The notes: generated by a model from the letters alone, not told the origin. A DNA stretch of 64,000 nt from Cryobacterium zongtaii (GCF_002909375.1 NZ_PPXD01000018.1:62001-126000); one strand, 5' to 3'; shown: positions 9,510 through 17,739, counted from the first letter of the stretch. Numbers and translations: made by a program.

Positions 9510-9527
9510 CTGCACCATCGGGTACAG
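9510..9527. promoter_or_regulatory. Putative TetR operator O1
   Basis: CTGCACC-ATCG-GGTACAG, a 7-4-7 inverted repeat with six of seven base pairs matching. It lies on the exporter side of the divergent spacer. Shares the consensus CTRYACY-N4-RGTACAG with the second copy. Confidence 0.7.
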
Positions 9528-9537
9528 CAGATTTAGA

Positions 9538-9555
9538 CTATACCACCAAGTACAG
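9538..9555. promoter_or_regulatory. Putative TetR operator O2
   Basis: CTATACC-ACCA-AGTACAG, a second 7-4-7 site, centre 28 bp from O1. TACAGT (9551-9556) inside it could be the -10 of the tetR gene and TATAGT on the opposite strand the -10 of the exporter gene, so occupancy would shut both promoters. Confidence 0.7.
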
Positions 9556-9568
9556 TAAAGTTGCGGTC

Positions 9569-10102
9569 ATGGCCCAACACCGCGACAGCGCCCGCGAGAG
9601 CATCCTCACCGCGTTCCAGGAACTGCTCATCGACACCAGCGGGTCCGGCGCATCGCTGGACGCCGTCGCCCGTGCAGCCGGCGTCACCAAAGGCGGGCTG
9701 CTCTACCACTTCGGTTCCCGCGACGGCCTCGAGACGGCGCTCATCGACCGGCTCGAGAGGCTGGCCGACGCCGAATACGAACGGATGCGCGCCGCCCCGG
9801 CCGGCGCCGCCGCGTCCTACGTGGCGATGGCTGAGTACGTGAACAGCCCGCTGGACCGGGCGACCCTGGCCGGCGGATCCCTGGCCCGCCGCAACCCGCG
9901 CGCCCACGCCGTGATCGTGGACATGCGGCGACGCTACTTCGACATCCTCAACGAGGATCTGCGCGACCCCGACCTGGCCCGGGCCACGATGCTTCTGGCC
10001 GACGGGCTCTACTACGACGCCACGACGATCGGCGAGCCCTTCGAACATGAGCTGGATATCCCCGCGTTCCTGGCCCGCCTCACCCCGCGAACTGTGAGCT
10101 AA
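9569..10102 (+). CDS. TetR-family transcriptional regulator
   Basis: 177-aa repressor. The N-terminal helix-turn-helix is clear: SILTAFQELLID, then SLDAVARAAGVTKGGLLYHFGSRDGL, the TetR recognition helix. The C-terminal ligand-binding half (from about residue 65) is less conserved and contains the actinobacterial pattern LAGGSLARRNPRAHAVIVDMRRRYF. It most likely represses the divergent DHA2 exporter and itself through the paired operators in the spacer, with release by an exporter substrate. The ATG at 9569 is the only start that keeps the whole HTH and avoids the open shadow frame upstream. Confidence 0.9.
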   Translation: MAQHRDSARESILTAFQELLIDTSGSGASLDAVARAAGVTKGGLLYHFGSRDGLETALIDRLERLADAEYERMRAAPAGAAASYVAMAEYVNSPLDRATLAGGSLARRNPRAHAVIVDMRRRYFDILNEDLRDPDLARATMLLADGLYYDATTIGEPFEHELDIPAFLARLTPRTVS

Positions 10103-10152
10103 GCACCAGAAACCGCCGGTTTTCGGGGGTCAAGTCTCAGCTCGCGAGCGGA

Positions 10153-10950
10153 TTAGGCGGCCTCGGCGACCTCGGCGGCGGCGACCGCCCGATAGAGGGA
10201 CGCCAGCAGCAGGGGCAGCTGGCTGGCGGGCGCATCCGGTGCCTCGGGGTGCCACTGCACGCCGGTGATCGGGAGGGTGCGGTGCTCGACGGCCTCGACC
10301 AGACCGTCGGGGGCGGTCGCCACGGGAGTGAGGCCGGCGCCGAGCCGGCCGACGCTCTGGTGGTGGGCGCTCTGCACCGAGATGCGGGTGTCGCCGAGCG
10401 CCGCGGCGAGGGTGCTGGTGGAGCGGAGGACGACGGCGTGGGTGGAGAGAATCTCGTCGATGGGCACGCCGATGTTGCGGTGGATGCCGTCGTCGATGTG
10501 CTGGACGAGGTCGCCACCGAGGGCGACGTTGATGATCTGCAGTCCGCGGCAGATGCCGAGCACCGGTGTGCCCCGGTCGGCGGCGCGCTGCACGAGCGCG
10601 ATCTGGCCCTCGTCGGCGTCGATGAAGTGCGGCGTCTCGCCCGGGTAGCCGGCCCGTGCACCGTAGAAGCGCGGGTCGATGTCTTCGCCGCCGACGATCA
10701 CGACGGCATCGGCCGAGTCGGTGAGGTCCAGCAGCGCGGGGGCGTCGAGGTCGGCGGCGGCCAGGCGTACGACGGTCCAGCCGCCGTCGGTGCCGGCGTC
10801 GACGACCGTGGCGTTGAGGGTCTGCACCTTGGCGTGGTACTCCGGGCGATCGGGCCGGCTGCGGGTGACCTCGATGACGGCGAGGGTGGGCCGTTCGGGC
10901 AGCGACGGCGCGGGCAGGGCGGTCATGGTGGCGAGCTGGGTGGTGGTCAT
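10153..10950 (-). CDS. Class I glutamine amidotransferase (PuuD-like gamma-glutamyl hydrolase)
   Basis: 265-aa peptidase C26-type protein. The nucleophile elbow is GICRGLQIIN (Cys near residue 157), a His follows in VQSAHHQSVG, and the catalytic His-Glu pair sits in VQWHPEA. In PuuD this domain hydrolyses gamma-glutamyl-GABA in putrescine breakdown; here no other puu genes are near, so the exact gamma-glutamyl substrate is uncertain. GGAGG lies about ten bases before the ATG. It is transcribed alone, with the TetR gene converging on its 3' end. Confidence 0.83.
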   Translation of the reverse strand: MTTTQLATMTALPAPSLPERPTLAVIEVTRSRPDRPEYHAKVQTLNATVVDAGTDGGWTVVRLAAADLDAPALLDLTDSADAVVIVGGEDIDPRFYGARAGYPGETPHFIDADEGQIALVQRAADRGTPVLGICRGLQIINVALGGDLVQHIDDGIHRNIGVPIDEILSTHAVVLRSTSTLAAALGDTRISVQSAHHQSVGRLGAGLTPVATAPDGLVEAVEHRTLPITGVQWHPEAPDAPASQLPLLLASLYRAVAAAEVAEAA

Positions 10951-11068
10951 GACTCGCCTCCGTGACGGGATCGGGTGGTGGGGTGCGGATGGTGCGGGTT
11001 CCAGTGTGCCTGAGCCGCGCCATCGGCATCCGGTTCGCGGTAACAGGGCGCAACAGTGCCGGGGGTTC

Positions 11069-11074
11069 TATGCT
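11069..11074 (+). promoter_or_regulatory. Possible -10 element of the TPM gene
   Basis: TATGCT lies 33 bp before the ATG and leaves room for a short leader containing the Shine-Dalgarno GAGGGAGA. No good -35 hexamer is visible at the expected distance. Confidence 0.4.
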
Positions 11075-11106
11075 CGACACGTCACCGCATCCGAGGGAGA
11101 TCATCC

Positions 11107-13263
11107 ATGCAGCCCAGCCGTACGCGCATACGACCGGCACTCCCCCGGATAGGCGCGGCCGTGCTGCTCGGGGCCGTCCTCGCCGTGCTCGGGGTAGGAG
11201 TCGGCGAACCGCAACCCGCCAGGGCGGATGACCCGGTGACGTTCGATCAGAGTCACATCGTCGACACCGTCGGAGCGCTCGGCGACCGGGAGCCCGAGGT
11301 GGTCGCCGCCCTCGATGAGCTCTTCGCCGGCACCCAGATCGACCTGTTCGTGGCCTACGTGTCGAGCTTCGACGGGGTGGACGACACGTCGACCTGGGCC
11401 GACCAGACCGCCGTGGACAACGGGTTCGGCGACAACGATGTGCTGCTGGCCGTGGCCACGGATGACCGGCAGTACCAGCTGTCGGTCGCCACCGACTTCG
11501 TGCTCGACGAGGCCCAGCTCGCCGAGGTGCAGAACACCGCCATCGAACCGTCGCTGCGGGAGAACGATTGGGCCGGCGCCGCCATCAACGGTGCCGCAGC
11601 CATGGAGCAGAGTGTGGCCGGCGAGCCCCTCAGCGCCCCCGTCATCACTCCTGGCGAGGCCAGCCCGAGTTCCGGCGGCTCCGGCGGCGGTTTTCCGCTC
11701 TGGATCGCCGTGTTGCTGGTGCTCGCCGTGGTTGGTGGCATCGTCGCGATCGTGATCGTGGTGCTGCGGCGGCGCGGCACCGCCCCCGTCACCGGCCAGG
11801 GCAAGCCCACTGACGAGGTGCCGACGGCCGAGCTGAAACGGGAGGCGTCGAGCGCGCTGATCGAGACTGACGACGCCATCAAGACCAGCGGCCAAGAGGT
11901 GGGCTTCGCGCTCGCCTCGTACGGGGCTGCCGCCGCGGAACCCTTCCAGGCCGCCGTGAGCGGCGCGGCCGGCAAGCTCAGTCAGGCGTTCACTTTGCAG
12001 CAGCGCCTCGACGACGCCGAACCCGACACCGAGGAGCAGGTGCGGGCCTGGTTCCGCCAGATTATCGCTCTGTGCGCCGAGGCCAACCGTGCCCTCGACG
12101 AGCAGGCCGCCGCCTTCGACGAGTTGCGCCAGCTGGAGGCTAACGCCCCGGCCGCCGCGGCCGAGCTCGACACCGAGCTGGCTGCCGTCGATGCCCTCCT
12201 CGACCAGGCCGAGGCCCGGGTGGCGGAACTCGCCACTCGGTACGCCCCCGCCGCGATCGACACCGTCGCCGACAACCCCGAGCAGGCCGCCGAACGGCTC
12301 ACCTTCGCCATCAACGCGCTGGCCGAAGCCCGCACCCAGCTCGCCGCCGGCGAACCGGGCGCCGCGGCCGTGGACATCCGCGCGGCTGAGGAGGCCATCG
12401 ACCAGGCCAAACTGTTGGTCGACGCCGTCGACAGGCTGGCCGCCGACCTGCAGCGGGCGGAGGCCGGCATCCCTGCGATGCTCGCCGACCTCGACACCGA
12501 TCTGGTCGCCGCCCGCTCGCTGCCCGCTGCGGGCGAGGCGTCGGCCGCGGTTCCCGGGGTGATCGCCCGCACCGAGCAGACGCTGGCCGAGGTGCGCGCC
12601 AGCCTGGCCGCGCCGCCCATCAACCCGATCGAGCTGCTGCGCACCCTCGAGGCCGCCAATGCCGCCATGGATGCCGCGCTGCAGGGGGTGCGCAACGCCC
12701 AGTTGCAGGCGCAGCGCCTGCAGGCGGCGTTGGCCCAGAGCCTGCAGTCCGCGCGCAGTCAGGTGTCGGCGGCGGAGGACTTCATCACGGCCCGGCGCGG
12801 TGCGGTCGGCGCCGAGGCGCGCACCCGCCTGGCGGAGGCCGGCCGGTTGACCGCGCAGGCCGACTCCCTCGTTGCCAGTGACCCGGCCGCCGCGCTGGCC
12901 GTGTCCCAGCGGGCCGGCTCGCTGGCCGCGGAGGCGACGGCCATGGCCCTGCGCGACGTGGACAGTTTCTCGACCAATGACGATGACTTCGGCGACTTCT
13001 TCGGCGGTGGCGGGGCCAGCCGGCGCGGCGGCAGCAACGGCTCGATGGGAGCCGTGCTCGGCGGCATCCTGATCGGCCAGATCCTCGGCGGCGGCGGTGG
13101 GGGCGGCGGCATGTTCGGTGGCGGTGGCGGCGGTGGCGGCTTCGGAGGGATGGGCGGTGGCGGTCGGCGCAGCAGTGGCGGCGGCTTCGGCGGTGGCGGA
13201 CGCCCCGGCAGCTTCGGCGGCAGCGGCACCCGCGGCCGGCGGGGCGGTGGCGGCCGCTTCTAG
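11107..13263 (+). CDS. TPM-domain membrane protein with Gly-rich tail
   Basis: 718-aa protein. Residues 1-40 are a Sec signal peptide ending near PARAD. Residues 42-170 form a TPM (YgcG-like) domain facing outside, followed by a Ser/Gly linker and one membrane helix (about 196-218, LWIAVLLVLAVVGGIVAIV). The large cytoplasmic part (about 230-620) is Ala/Glu-rich, repetitive and probably coiled coil, and the final 90 residues are nearly pure Gly with Arg and Phe. Such proteins often sit beside PspA in actinobacteria and may act in envelope stress. The start ATG 11107 has GAGGGAGA upstream; the earlier in-frame ATG would spoil the signal peptide. Confidence 0.85.
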   Translation: MQPSRTRIRPALPRIGAAVLLGAVLAVLGVGVGEPQPARADDPVTFDQSHIVDTVGALGDREPEVVAALDELFAGTQIDLFVAYVSSFDGVDDTSTWADQTAVDNGFGDNDVLLAVATDDRQYQLSVATDFVLDEAQLAEVQNTAIEPSLRENDWAGAAINGAAAMEQSVAGEPLSAPVITPGEASPSSGGSGGGFPLWIAVLLVLAVVGGIVAIVIVVLRRRGTAPVTGQGKPTDEVPTAELKREASSALIETDDAIKTSGQEVGFALASYGAAAAEPFQAAVSGAAGKLSQAFTLQQRLDDAEPDTEEQVRAWFRQIIALCAEANRALDEQAAAFDELRQLEANAPAAAAELDTELAAVDALLDQAEARVAELATRYAPAAIDTVADNPEQAAERLTFAINALAEARTQLAAGEPGAAAVDIRAAEEAIDQAKLLVDAVDRLAADLQRAEAGIPAMLADLDTDLVAARSLPAAGEASAAVPGVIARTEQTLAEVRASLAAPPINPIELLRTLEAANAAMDAALQGVRNAQLQAQRLQAALAQSLQSARSQVSAAEDFITARRGAVGAEARTRLAEAGRLTAQADSLVASDPAAALAVSQRAGSLAAEATAMALRDVDSFSTNDDDFGDFFGGGGASRRGGSNGSMGAVLGGILIGQILGGGGGGGGMFGGGGGGGGFGGMGGGGRRSSGGGFGGGGRPGSFGGSGTRGRRGGGGRF

Positions 13264-13276
13264 GTCGCGCCGAGGC

Positions 13277-13333
13277 CGAGTTGCCAGTTGGCGCCCCCGG
13301 CGTGACCCGCAGGGGGCCGAAAGTGGCAACTCG
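13277..13333. repeat. REP-like palindromic element, unit 1
   Basis: Arms CGAGTTGCCA (13277-13286) and TGGCAACTCG (13324-13333) pair perfectly, and an inner GCCCCC/GGGGGC pairing extends the stem. It directly follows the TPM stop codon, so it could double as its terminator. Confidence 0.75.
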
Positions 13334-13348
13334 CCGCAACCTCCCGCC

Positions 13349-13407
13349 GCGAGATGACAGTTGGAGCACCTTGCGGGCGACTCAGGCGGCCGTCAGTGCC
13401 ATCTCGC
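13349..13407. repeat. REP-like palindromic element, unit 2
   Basis: GCGAGATGaCA pairs with TGcCATCTCGC. The left arm and its flank match unit 1 at most positions (CGAGwTGmCAGTTGGmGC), so this is a diverged second copy 15 bp after the first. The tandem pair resembles repetitive extragenic palindromes. Confidence 0.65.
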
Positions 13408-13471
13408 TGCTCTGTCCACCGCATGGCCCCCTCACTGGGCTCCCCACTTAGGGGCAGGCGCCGCGATACCC

Positions 13472-13489
13472 GGCCATCGGCCGATGGCC
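13472..13489. promoter_or_regulatory. 18-bp perfect palindrome before the nuclease gene
   Basis: GGCCATCGGCCGATGGCC is self-complementary over all 18 bases and lies 43 bp before the nuclease ATG. It could be an operator for a dimeric regulator or part of the repeat cluster. No controller gene is adjacent. Confidence 0.55.
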
Positions 13490-13531
13490 TGCCGCTATCG
13501 TCGGAATTACTTGGACTTAATGGGGAGAACC

Positions 13532-14629
13532 ATGGAATTTGCAGAATTGCTCGCGGCGCTGGCACTCAAGGTACGGAACCAGCGAGAAGCGATCCAAACC
13601 GAAGAAGCCACTAAGAACGCCTTCATCATGCCGTTCATCTCCACCATCCTCGGATACGACGTCTTCAACCCTCTTGAGGTTGTCCCCGAATTCACCGCGG
13701 ACGTTGGGGTGAAGAAGGGCGAAAAGGTCGACTACGCGATCATGCGCGACGGTGAAGTGCAGATACTCATCGAGTGCAAGAAGTCCAAGGAAGCGCTGAA
13801 AATCGAACACGCTTCCCAGCTGTTCCGCTATTTCGCTGTCACCAACGCGCGCATCGCCGTGCTCACCAACGGCGAGACCTACCAGTTCTACACGGACCTG
13901 GATGCTCCCAACCGGATGGACGACAAGCCGTTCCTGGTTCTAGACCTGCTCGACATCGACGAGACCCTGCTCCCGGAGCTACGCAAGCTCACGAAGGACG
14001 TTTTCGACCTTGACTCGATCATCAATGCCGCCGAGGAGCTCAAGTACATCGGCCAGATCAAGCGAACCATTGCTGCCCAATTCAAGGAGCCGCAAGACGA
14101 GTGGGTCAGATTCTTCACCACGCGCGTATACGACGGAGCGTTCACGCAGAAGGTGCGCGAGCAGTTCACTTCCCTGGTGACCAAGGCGACCAAACAGTTC
14201 CTGAACGACCAAGTCAACGACCGGCTCAAGACCGCACTCGGATCATCGGCGTTCTCACCACTTCCCGTCTCCGCGGAGGCTGCAGGCCTGACTAGCCAGC
14301 CCGTAACCGCCGAAGACCTCGACAGGGATACTGAGATCGAAACGACTCTTGAAGAGCTCGAGGGATATCAGATTGTCAAGGCCATCGCCTGCAGCGAAGT
14401 CAAGCCACAACGCGTCATGCACCGCGACGCGAAGTCTTACTTCGCCGTGCTACTCGACGACAACAACCGCAAGCCGATTGCCCGGCTGCATTTCAACGGG
14501 GTGAAGCAGAAGTACCTCGGTGTCTTCGACAAGGACAAAGTCGAGACCCGACACGCCATCAGCTCGCTCGACGACATCTACCTGCACGCCGGAGCCATCC
14601 GCGAATCTGTCAAGAACTACAACGGTTAA
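13532..14629 (+). CDS. Lone HsdR-N-like (COG4748, type IV-like) restriction endonuclease
   Basis: 365-aa protein resembling the predicted type IV / type I R-subunit N-terminal nucleases. The PD-(D/E)xK core is visible: Asp in KVDYAIMRDGE, then ILIECKKSKE (about residues 65-82), and QLFRYFAVTNARIAVLTNGE matches the HsdR-N domain. The C-terminal 90 residues are a separate, unassigned domain. No hsdM, hsdS or helicase motor lies nearby. It would cut foreign or modified DNA; the target is unknown. It looks less GC-rich than its neighbours and richer in Lys, Ile and Asn, hinting at transfer. GGGGAG precedes ATG 13532; the longer open frame upstream runs through palindromes and is rejected. Confidence 0.8.
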   Translation: MEFAELLAALALKVRNQREAIQTEEATKNAFIMPFISTILGYDVFNPLEVVPEFTADVGVKKGEKVDYAIMRDGEVQILIECKKSKEALKIEHASQLFRYFAVTNARIAVLTNGETYQFYTDLDAPNRMDDKPFLVLDLLDIDETLLPELRKLTKDVFDLDSIINAAEELKYIGQIKRTIAAQFKEPQDEWVRFFTTRVYDGAFTQKVREQFTSLVTKATKQFLNDQVNDRLKTALGSSAFSPLPVSAEAAGLTSQPVTAEDLDRDTEIETTLEELEGYQIVKAIACSEVKPQRVMHRDAKSYFAVLLDDNNRKPIARLHFNGVKQKYLGVFDKDKVETRHAISSLDDIYLHAGAIRESVKNYNG

Positions 14630-14646
14630 TCCGAATCGCCTGCGCC

Positions 14647-15756
14647 CTACCGCCCGAGCGCGAACAGGGGCGGGGCGGGCACGTCGACCGTCAGGTCGGC
14701 GAGGATCCGGCCGACAGTGGGGGTGAACTTGAAACCGTGGCCGGAGAAGCCGGCGCCCACGATCACCGGGCCGCGCCGGTCGAGCACGAAGTTCGAGTCC
14801 GGCGTGGTCGTGTAGGTGCAGCTGATCGCGGCGAAGTCGTCGGGGTCGGCGCCGGGCAGCCATTCGCGGGCGTAACGGCGCAGGGCCAGCAGCTGCTCGG
14901 GCTCGGCGGTGAAGTCCCGGCGGTCGGGGTCGACGACGGGGCCCACGCCGTGCCAGCCGGCCTTGATGCCCTCCCCCGGTGTGTGCATGCCGTAGACCGG
15001 GGACCGCCAGTACTCGTAACCGGGCGTGCCGGGCCAGTAGCCGTGATTGAAGCCCGGCCAGGTGAAGCTGGTGTCGAGCACGGCGAAGTGCGCCGGCTGC
15101 TCCTGGGTGACCACTAGGCGCGGCAACGGCAGCAGCCCGGCGAGCAGGGTGTCGGTCCAGGCGCCGAGCGTGACGATCACCCGTTTGGCCTCGAACTGTT
15201 CGGTGTCGGTGTCTACCAGCACCCTGTCATCGCCGATCACCGTGAGCCGGGTGGCCGGCATTCCGTGCTCGATGCGCGCGCCGTGGGCGGCCGCAGCGCT
15301 CTGCAGTGCGTCGACCGACGCATCCGCGTTCAGGCGGCCGGCCTCCGGCGTGTAGAGCACCTCGGTGTCGAAGCGGATGCCCGGCCAGCGTTCTCGCGCG
15401 GCGTCGACGGCCAGCAGTTCGGGGTCGAACCCCACCGAGGTGAGGGCCGCGTGCACCGCCGCGAACGGTTGACCCTGGCCGTGGTTGACCAGGCCCACCT
15501 GCTCGAGCAGCGTGGTGTCGGCGTCGTCCTCGAGCTCCCGCCAGAGCCGCAGCGCCTCTACCAGCATGGCCACGTAGGTGGGGTCGGAGTAGCTGAGGTT
15601 GAAGTTGCGGGAGGCGCCGTGCGAGGCGCCGGTGGTGTGCCCCCGGTCGAAGCGTTCCAGCAGGGTCACCTCGCGGCCGCGGCGGGACAGCTCCCAGGCG
15701 GCCGCTGAGCCCATGGCGCCGCCGCCGAGCACCAGGGTGTCGACACGGGTGGTCAT
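14647..15756 (-). CDS. Sarcosine oxidase / N-methyl amino acid oxidase family (MSOX/SolA-like)
   Basis: 369-aa monomeric flavoenzyme of the DAO family. FAD binding is by GGGAMGSAAAWELSRRG at residues 11-27; the covalent-flavin Cys of monomeric sarcosine oxidase appears conserved as Cys313 in ISCTYTTTPD, followed by FVLDRRGPVIVGAGFSGHGFK. These enzymes oxidise N-methyl or cyclic amino acids to imines and make hydrogen peroxide. The substrate is not determined. The start overlaps the upstream M20 peptidase stop by four bases (ATGA), so it is the last gene of a coupled three-gene operon. Confidence 0.86.
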   Translation of the reverse strand: MTTRVDTLVLGGGAMGSAAAWELSRRGREVTLLERFDRGHTTGASHGASRNFNLSYSDPTYVAMLVEALRLWRELEDDADTTLLEQVGLVNHGQGQPFAAVHAALTSVGFDPELLAVDAARERWPGIRFDTEVLYTPEAGRLNADASVDALQSAAAAHGARIEHGMPATRLTVIGDDRVLVDTDTEQFEAKRVIVTLGAWTDTLLAGLLPLPRLVVTQEQPAHFAVLDTSFTWPGFNHGYWPGTPGYEYWRSPVYGMHTPGEGIKAGWHGVGPVVDPDRRDFTAEPEQLLALRRYAREWLPGADPDDFAAISCTYTTTPDSNFVLDRRGPVIVGAGFSGHGFKFTPTVGRILADLTVDVPAPPLFALGR

Positions 15757-17084
15757 CCGAGCACCTCCCGCACTGTGAAGTCGAGGGCGGCGACGGTGAG
15801 GGCGATCGAGGCCACGTCGATGCGTTCGTCGTTGCCGTGGAACAGCATCCGGAAGGTGCCGTAGTCCCAGCGCGGGCTGAGCAGGCCGAAGCCGTAGGCG
15901 GGGATGCCGCGGCGCCGGTAGAACCGGGCGTCGGAGCCGCCGACGCTGAGCACCGGCAGCAGGTCGGCGTTCGGGTAGGCGCGGGCGACCGCAGAGCTCA
16001 GCGCGGCGAACAGCGGGGTGTCCACCGAGGAGCGGGTGGCGGCCTCGAACCTGTCGCCGACGATGTCGATGTCGACCATCAGCTCGCCGAGGGCGTGGCG
16101 CAGATAGGCGTCCACGTGGCCGGCGTCTGTGCCGGGCAGCACCCGGATATCGAGGTCGACGGTGGCCAGCGACGGGATGACGTTTTCCTTGGTGCCTGCG
16201 CGCACGATGTTGGGCGAGATGGTGGTGTGGCTTGAGGCGTGAGCGAAGCCGGCCAGGGTGCCCAGCTCGTGCACGGCGTCGTCGATGCGGGCCGGGTCGG
16301 TGAGCCGCTCGGCCAGCTCGGCGGGAAGGCCGAGCACCGACACGTAGTGCCGCCAGTCCGCGGTGATCTGCACCGGCGCTTCGAACCGGGCCAACCGGCT
16401 CACAGCCTCGGCGGCGATCACGGCGGCGTTGCGGGCGCCCCAGGGCGCCGAGCCGTGGCCGGGGGTGCCGTGCACGACCAGGCGTCGGCCGGCAATGCCC
16501 TTCTCCCCCACCGTGGTGGTGATCGACGGCCGCACGCCCACGGGCGCGCCGCCGGATTCGGTGAGCACAAAGTCGGCGTCGATGAGGTCGAGGCGGTGCT
16601 CGGTGAGCCAGCCCACTCCGTGCCGGCTGCCGCTCTCCTCGTCGGCGACGGCCGCGAAGACCAGGTCCCCGCGCGGCCGGAACGGGCCCATGGCGAGATC
16701 GCGGATCACGACGGCGTAGCTGGCCGTGAGGTAGAGCATGTCCAGGGCGCCCCGGCCCCAGATCTCGCCGTCGACGAGCTCGGCGGTGAACGGGTCGCGG
16801 CTCCAGCCGTCCAGGTCCACCGGTACGACATCGGTGTGACCGACCAGTGCGAGCGACGGGGCGGTCTTGTCGGTGCCGCGGAGGCGGGCGATCAGCGATG
16901 CCCGGCCGGGGTGCGGTTCCACCACCTCGAGCTCGAGCCCGGAGCCGGCGAAGAACCCCTCGAGGGTGCGCACGCTGCGGATCTCGCCGCCGGAGTCGGC
17001 GGTGCCGTCGTTCACGCAGGCGTTGCGGATGAGATCGCGCAGCAGGTCGACGGTCTGGCGGGTGAGCACATCCGGGTCGGTCAT
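15753..17084 (-). CDS. M20-family metallopeptidase (ArgE/DapE/carboxypeptidase type)
   Basis: 443-aa di-zinc amidohydrolase. Metal and catalytic residues are visible: [19 protein letters not shown], the Glu pair in ADEESGSRHG, and the late His in LFHGNDERID. A dimerisation domain spans roughly residues 195-310 (VVHGTPGHGSAPWGARN). It probably cleaves an N-acyl amino acid or small peptide, releasing an amino acid. Its start codon touches the stop of the upstream hydrolase (TGATG) and its stop overlaps the flavin oxidase start, which suggests a joint catabolic task, for example freeing and then oxidising an N-methyl or cyclic amino acid. That pathway is inference. Confidence 0.88.
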   Translation of the reverse strand: MTDPDVLTRQTVDLLRDLIRNACVNDGTADSGGEIRSVRTLEGFFAGSGLELEVVEPHPGRASLIARLRGTDKTAPSLALVGHTDVVPVDLDGWSRDPFTAELVDGEIWGRGALDMLYLTASYAVVIRDLAMGPFRPRGDLVFAAVADEESGSRHGVGWLTEHRLDLIDADFVLTESGGAPVGVRPSITTTVGEKGIAGRRLVVHGTPGHGSAPWGARNAAVIAAEAVSRLARFEAPVQITADWRHYVSVLGLPAELAERLTDPARIDDAVHELGTLAGFAHASSHTTISPNIVRAGTKENVIPSLATVDLDIRVLPGTDAGHVDAYLRHALGELMVDIDIVGDRFEAATRSSVDTPLFAALSSAVARAYPNADLLPVLSVGGSDARFYRRRGIPAYGFGLLSPRWDYGTFRMLFHGNDERIDVASIALTVAALDFTVREVLG

Positions 17085-17644
17085 CAGCGCACCATTCCCG
17101 CCAGGCTGTGGGCGAACTCGTCCAGAATGGCCCGGCCGGCCGGCCGGGCGCCGAGCTTGCTGGCCGCGTTGAGGTGCCCGGCGTTGCCCACTTCGACGAA
17201 GCCGGCGCCCCATGCGGCCGCCAGGTTACGGGCGGTGCCGAGAGCGCAATACGGGTCGTCAGCACTGGCGATCACCAGGGCGGGGACGCCGAGCAGGACC
17301 GGTTCGGCCGAACGGAAGCTCGGCGCCGCCTGCGGGAACCCGGCTCCGAACCGATCCGGCGGCGCCACCAGCAGGGCGCCGCGCACGCGGCCGGGGTTCT
17401 GCGCCAGCCAGGCCGCGGCGGCCAGGCAGCCCAGGCTGTGCGCCACCAGGATCGTGTCCGGCGTGGTGACGGCCGCGTCCACGGCGGCGATCCAGTTCTC
17501 GAGGTCAGGCTCGTCCCACGAGGCCGGGCGGATGCGCACGGCATCCGTCTGTGTCGCCTGCCAGCGGGACTGCCAGTGCTTCTCGTTGGAGTCGTTGATG
17601 CCCGGCACGATTGTCAGGCTCAGGGGGGTCGGCATGCAACACAC
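17084..17644 (-). CDS. RBBP9/YdeN-family alpha/beta hydrolase
   Basis: 186-aa serine hydrolase of the small RBBP9/YdeN family. Visible are PGINDSNEKHWQSRW near the start, the nucleophile elbow VAHSLGCLAA (Ser near residue 70), Asp in SADDPYC and His in VGNAGHLN, with the ...NAASKLG ending typical of the group. Physiological substrate is unknown for most members. ATG 17635 (MPTPLS) is an alternative start. It is first gene of the operon with the M20 peptidase and the flavin oxidase. Confidence 0.85.
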   Translation of the reverse strand: MCCMPTPLSLTIVPGINDSNEKHWQSRWQATQTDAVRIRPASWDEPDLENWIAAVDAAVTTPDTILVAHSLGCLAAAAWLAQNPGRVRGALLVAPPDRFGAGFPQAAPSFRSAEPVLLGVPALVIASADDPYCALGTARNLAAAWGAGFVEVGNAGHLNAASKLGARPAGRAILDEFAHSLAGMVR

Positions 17645-17739
17645 ACTATCCGCCGCGGCGACGCTGCCGATGAATCGGGCGAAGGTGCAGGGGAACGCGG
17701 TAGCTTCTTAGCGTTGACACCCTTCGAAAGGACAATCAC

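Noticed and set aside
10110-10122. AAACCG-C-CGGTTT palindrome between tetR and the amidotransferase
   Set aside because: A one-base loop cannot form; the shortened stem is too weak for me to call a terminator.
11101-13329. 742-aa antisense frame opposite the TPM gene
   Set aside because: Composition is that of a shadow of an Ala/Gly-rich gene; TPM domain, signal peptide and RBS support the plus strand.
13361-13531. Extended start of the nuclease
   Set aside because: It would translate through the palindromes; ATG 13532 has GGGGAG in place and matches the domain start.
13264-14640. Complete restriction-modification system
   Set aside because: Only a nuclease gene is present; no methylase, specificity or helicase gene is within several kilobases.
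14647-17265. Single 872-aa open frame spanning flavin oxidase and M20 gene
   Set aside because: Only the last 369 residues are a protein family; the rest is Pro/Arg/His-rich shadow of the M20 gene, whose stop overlaps the oxidase ATG.
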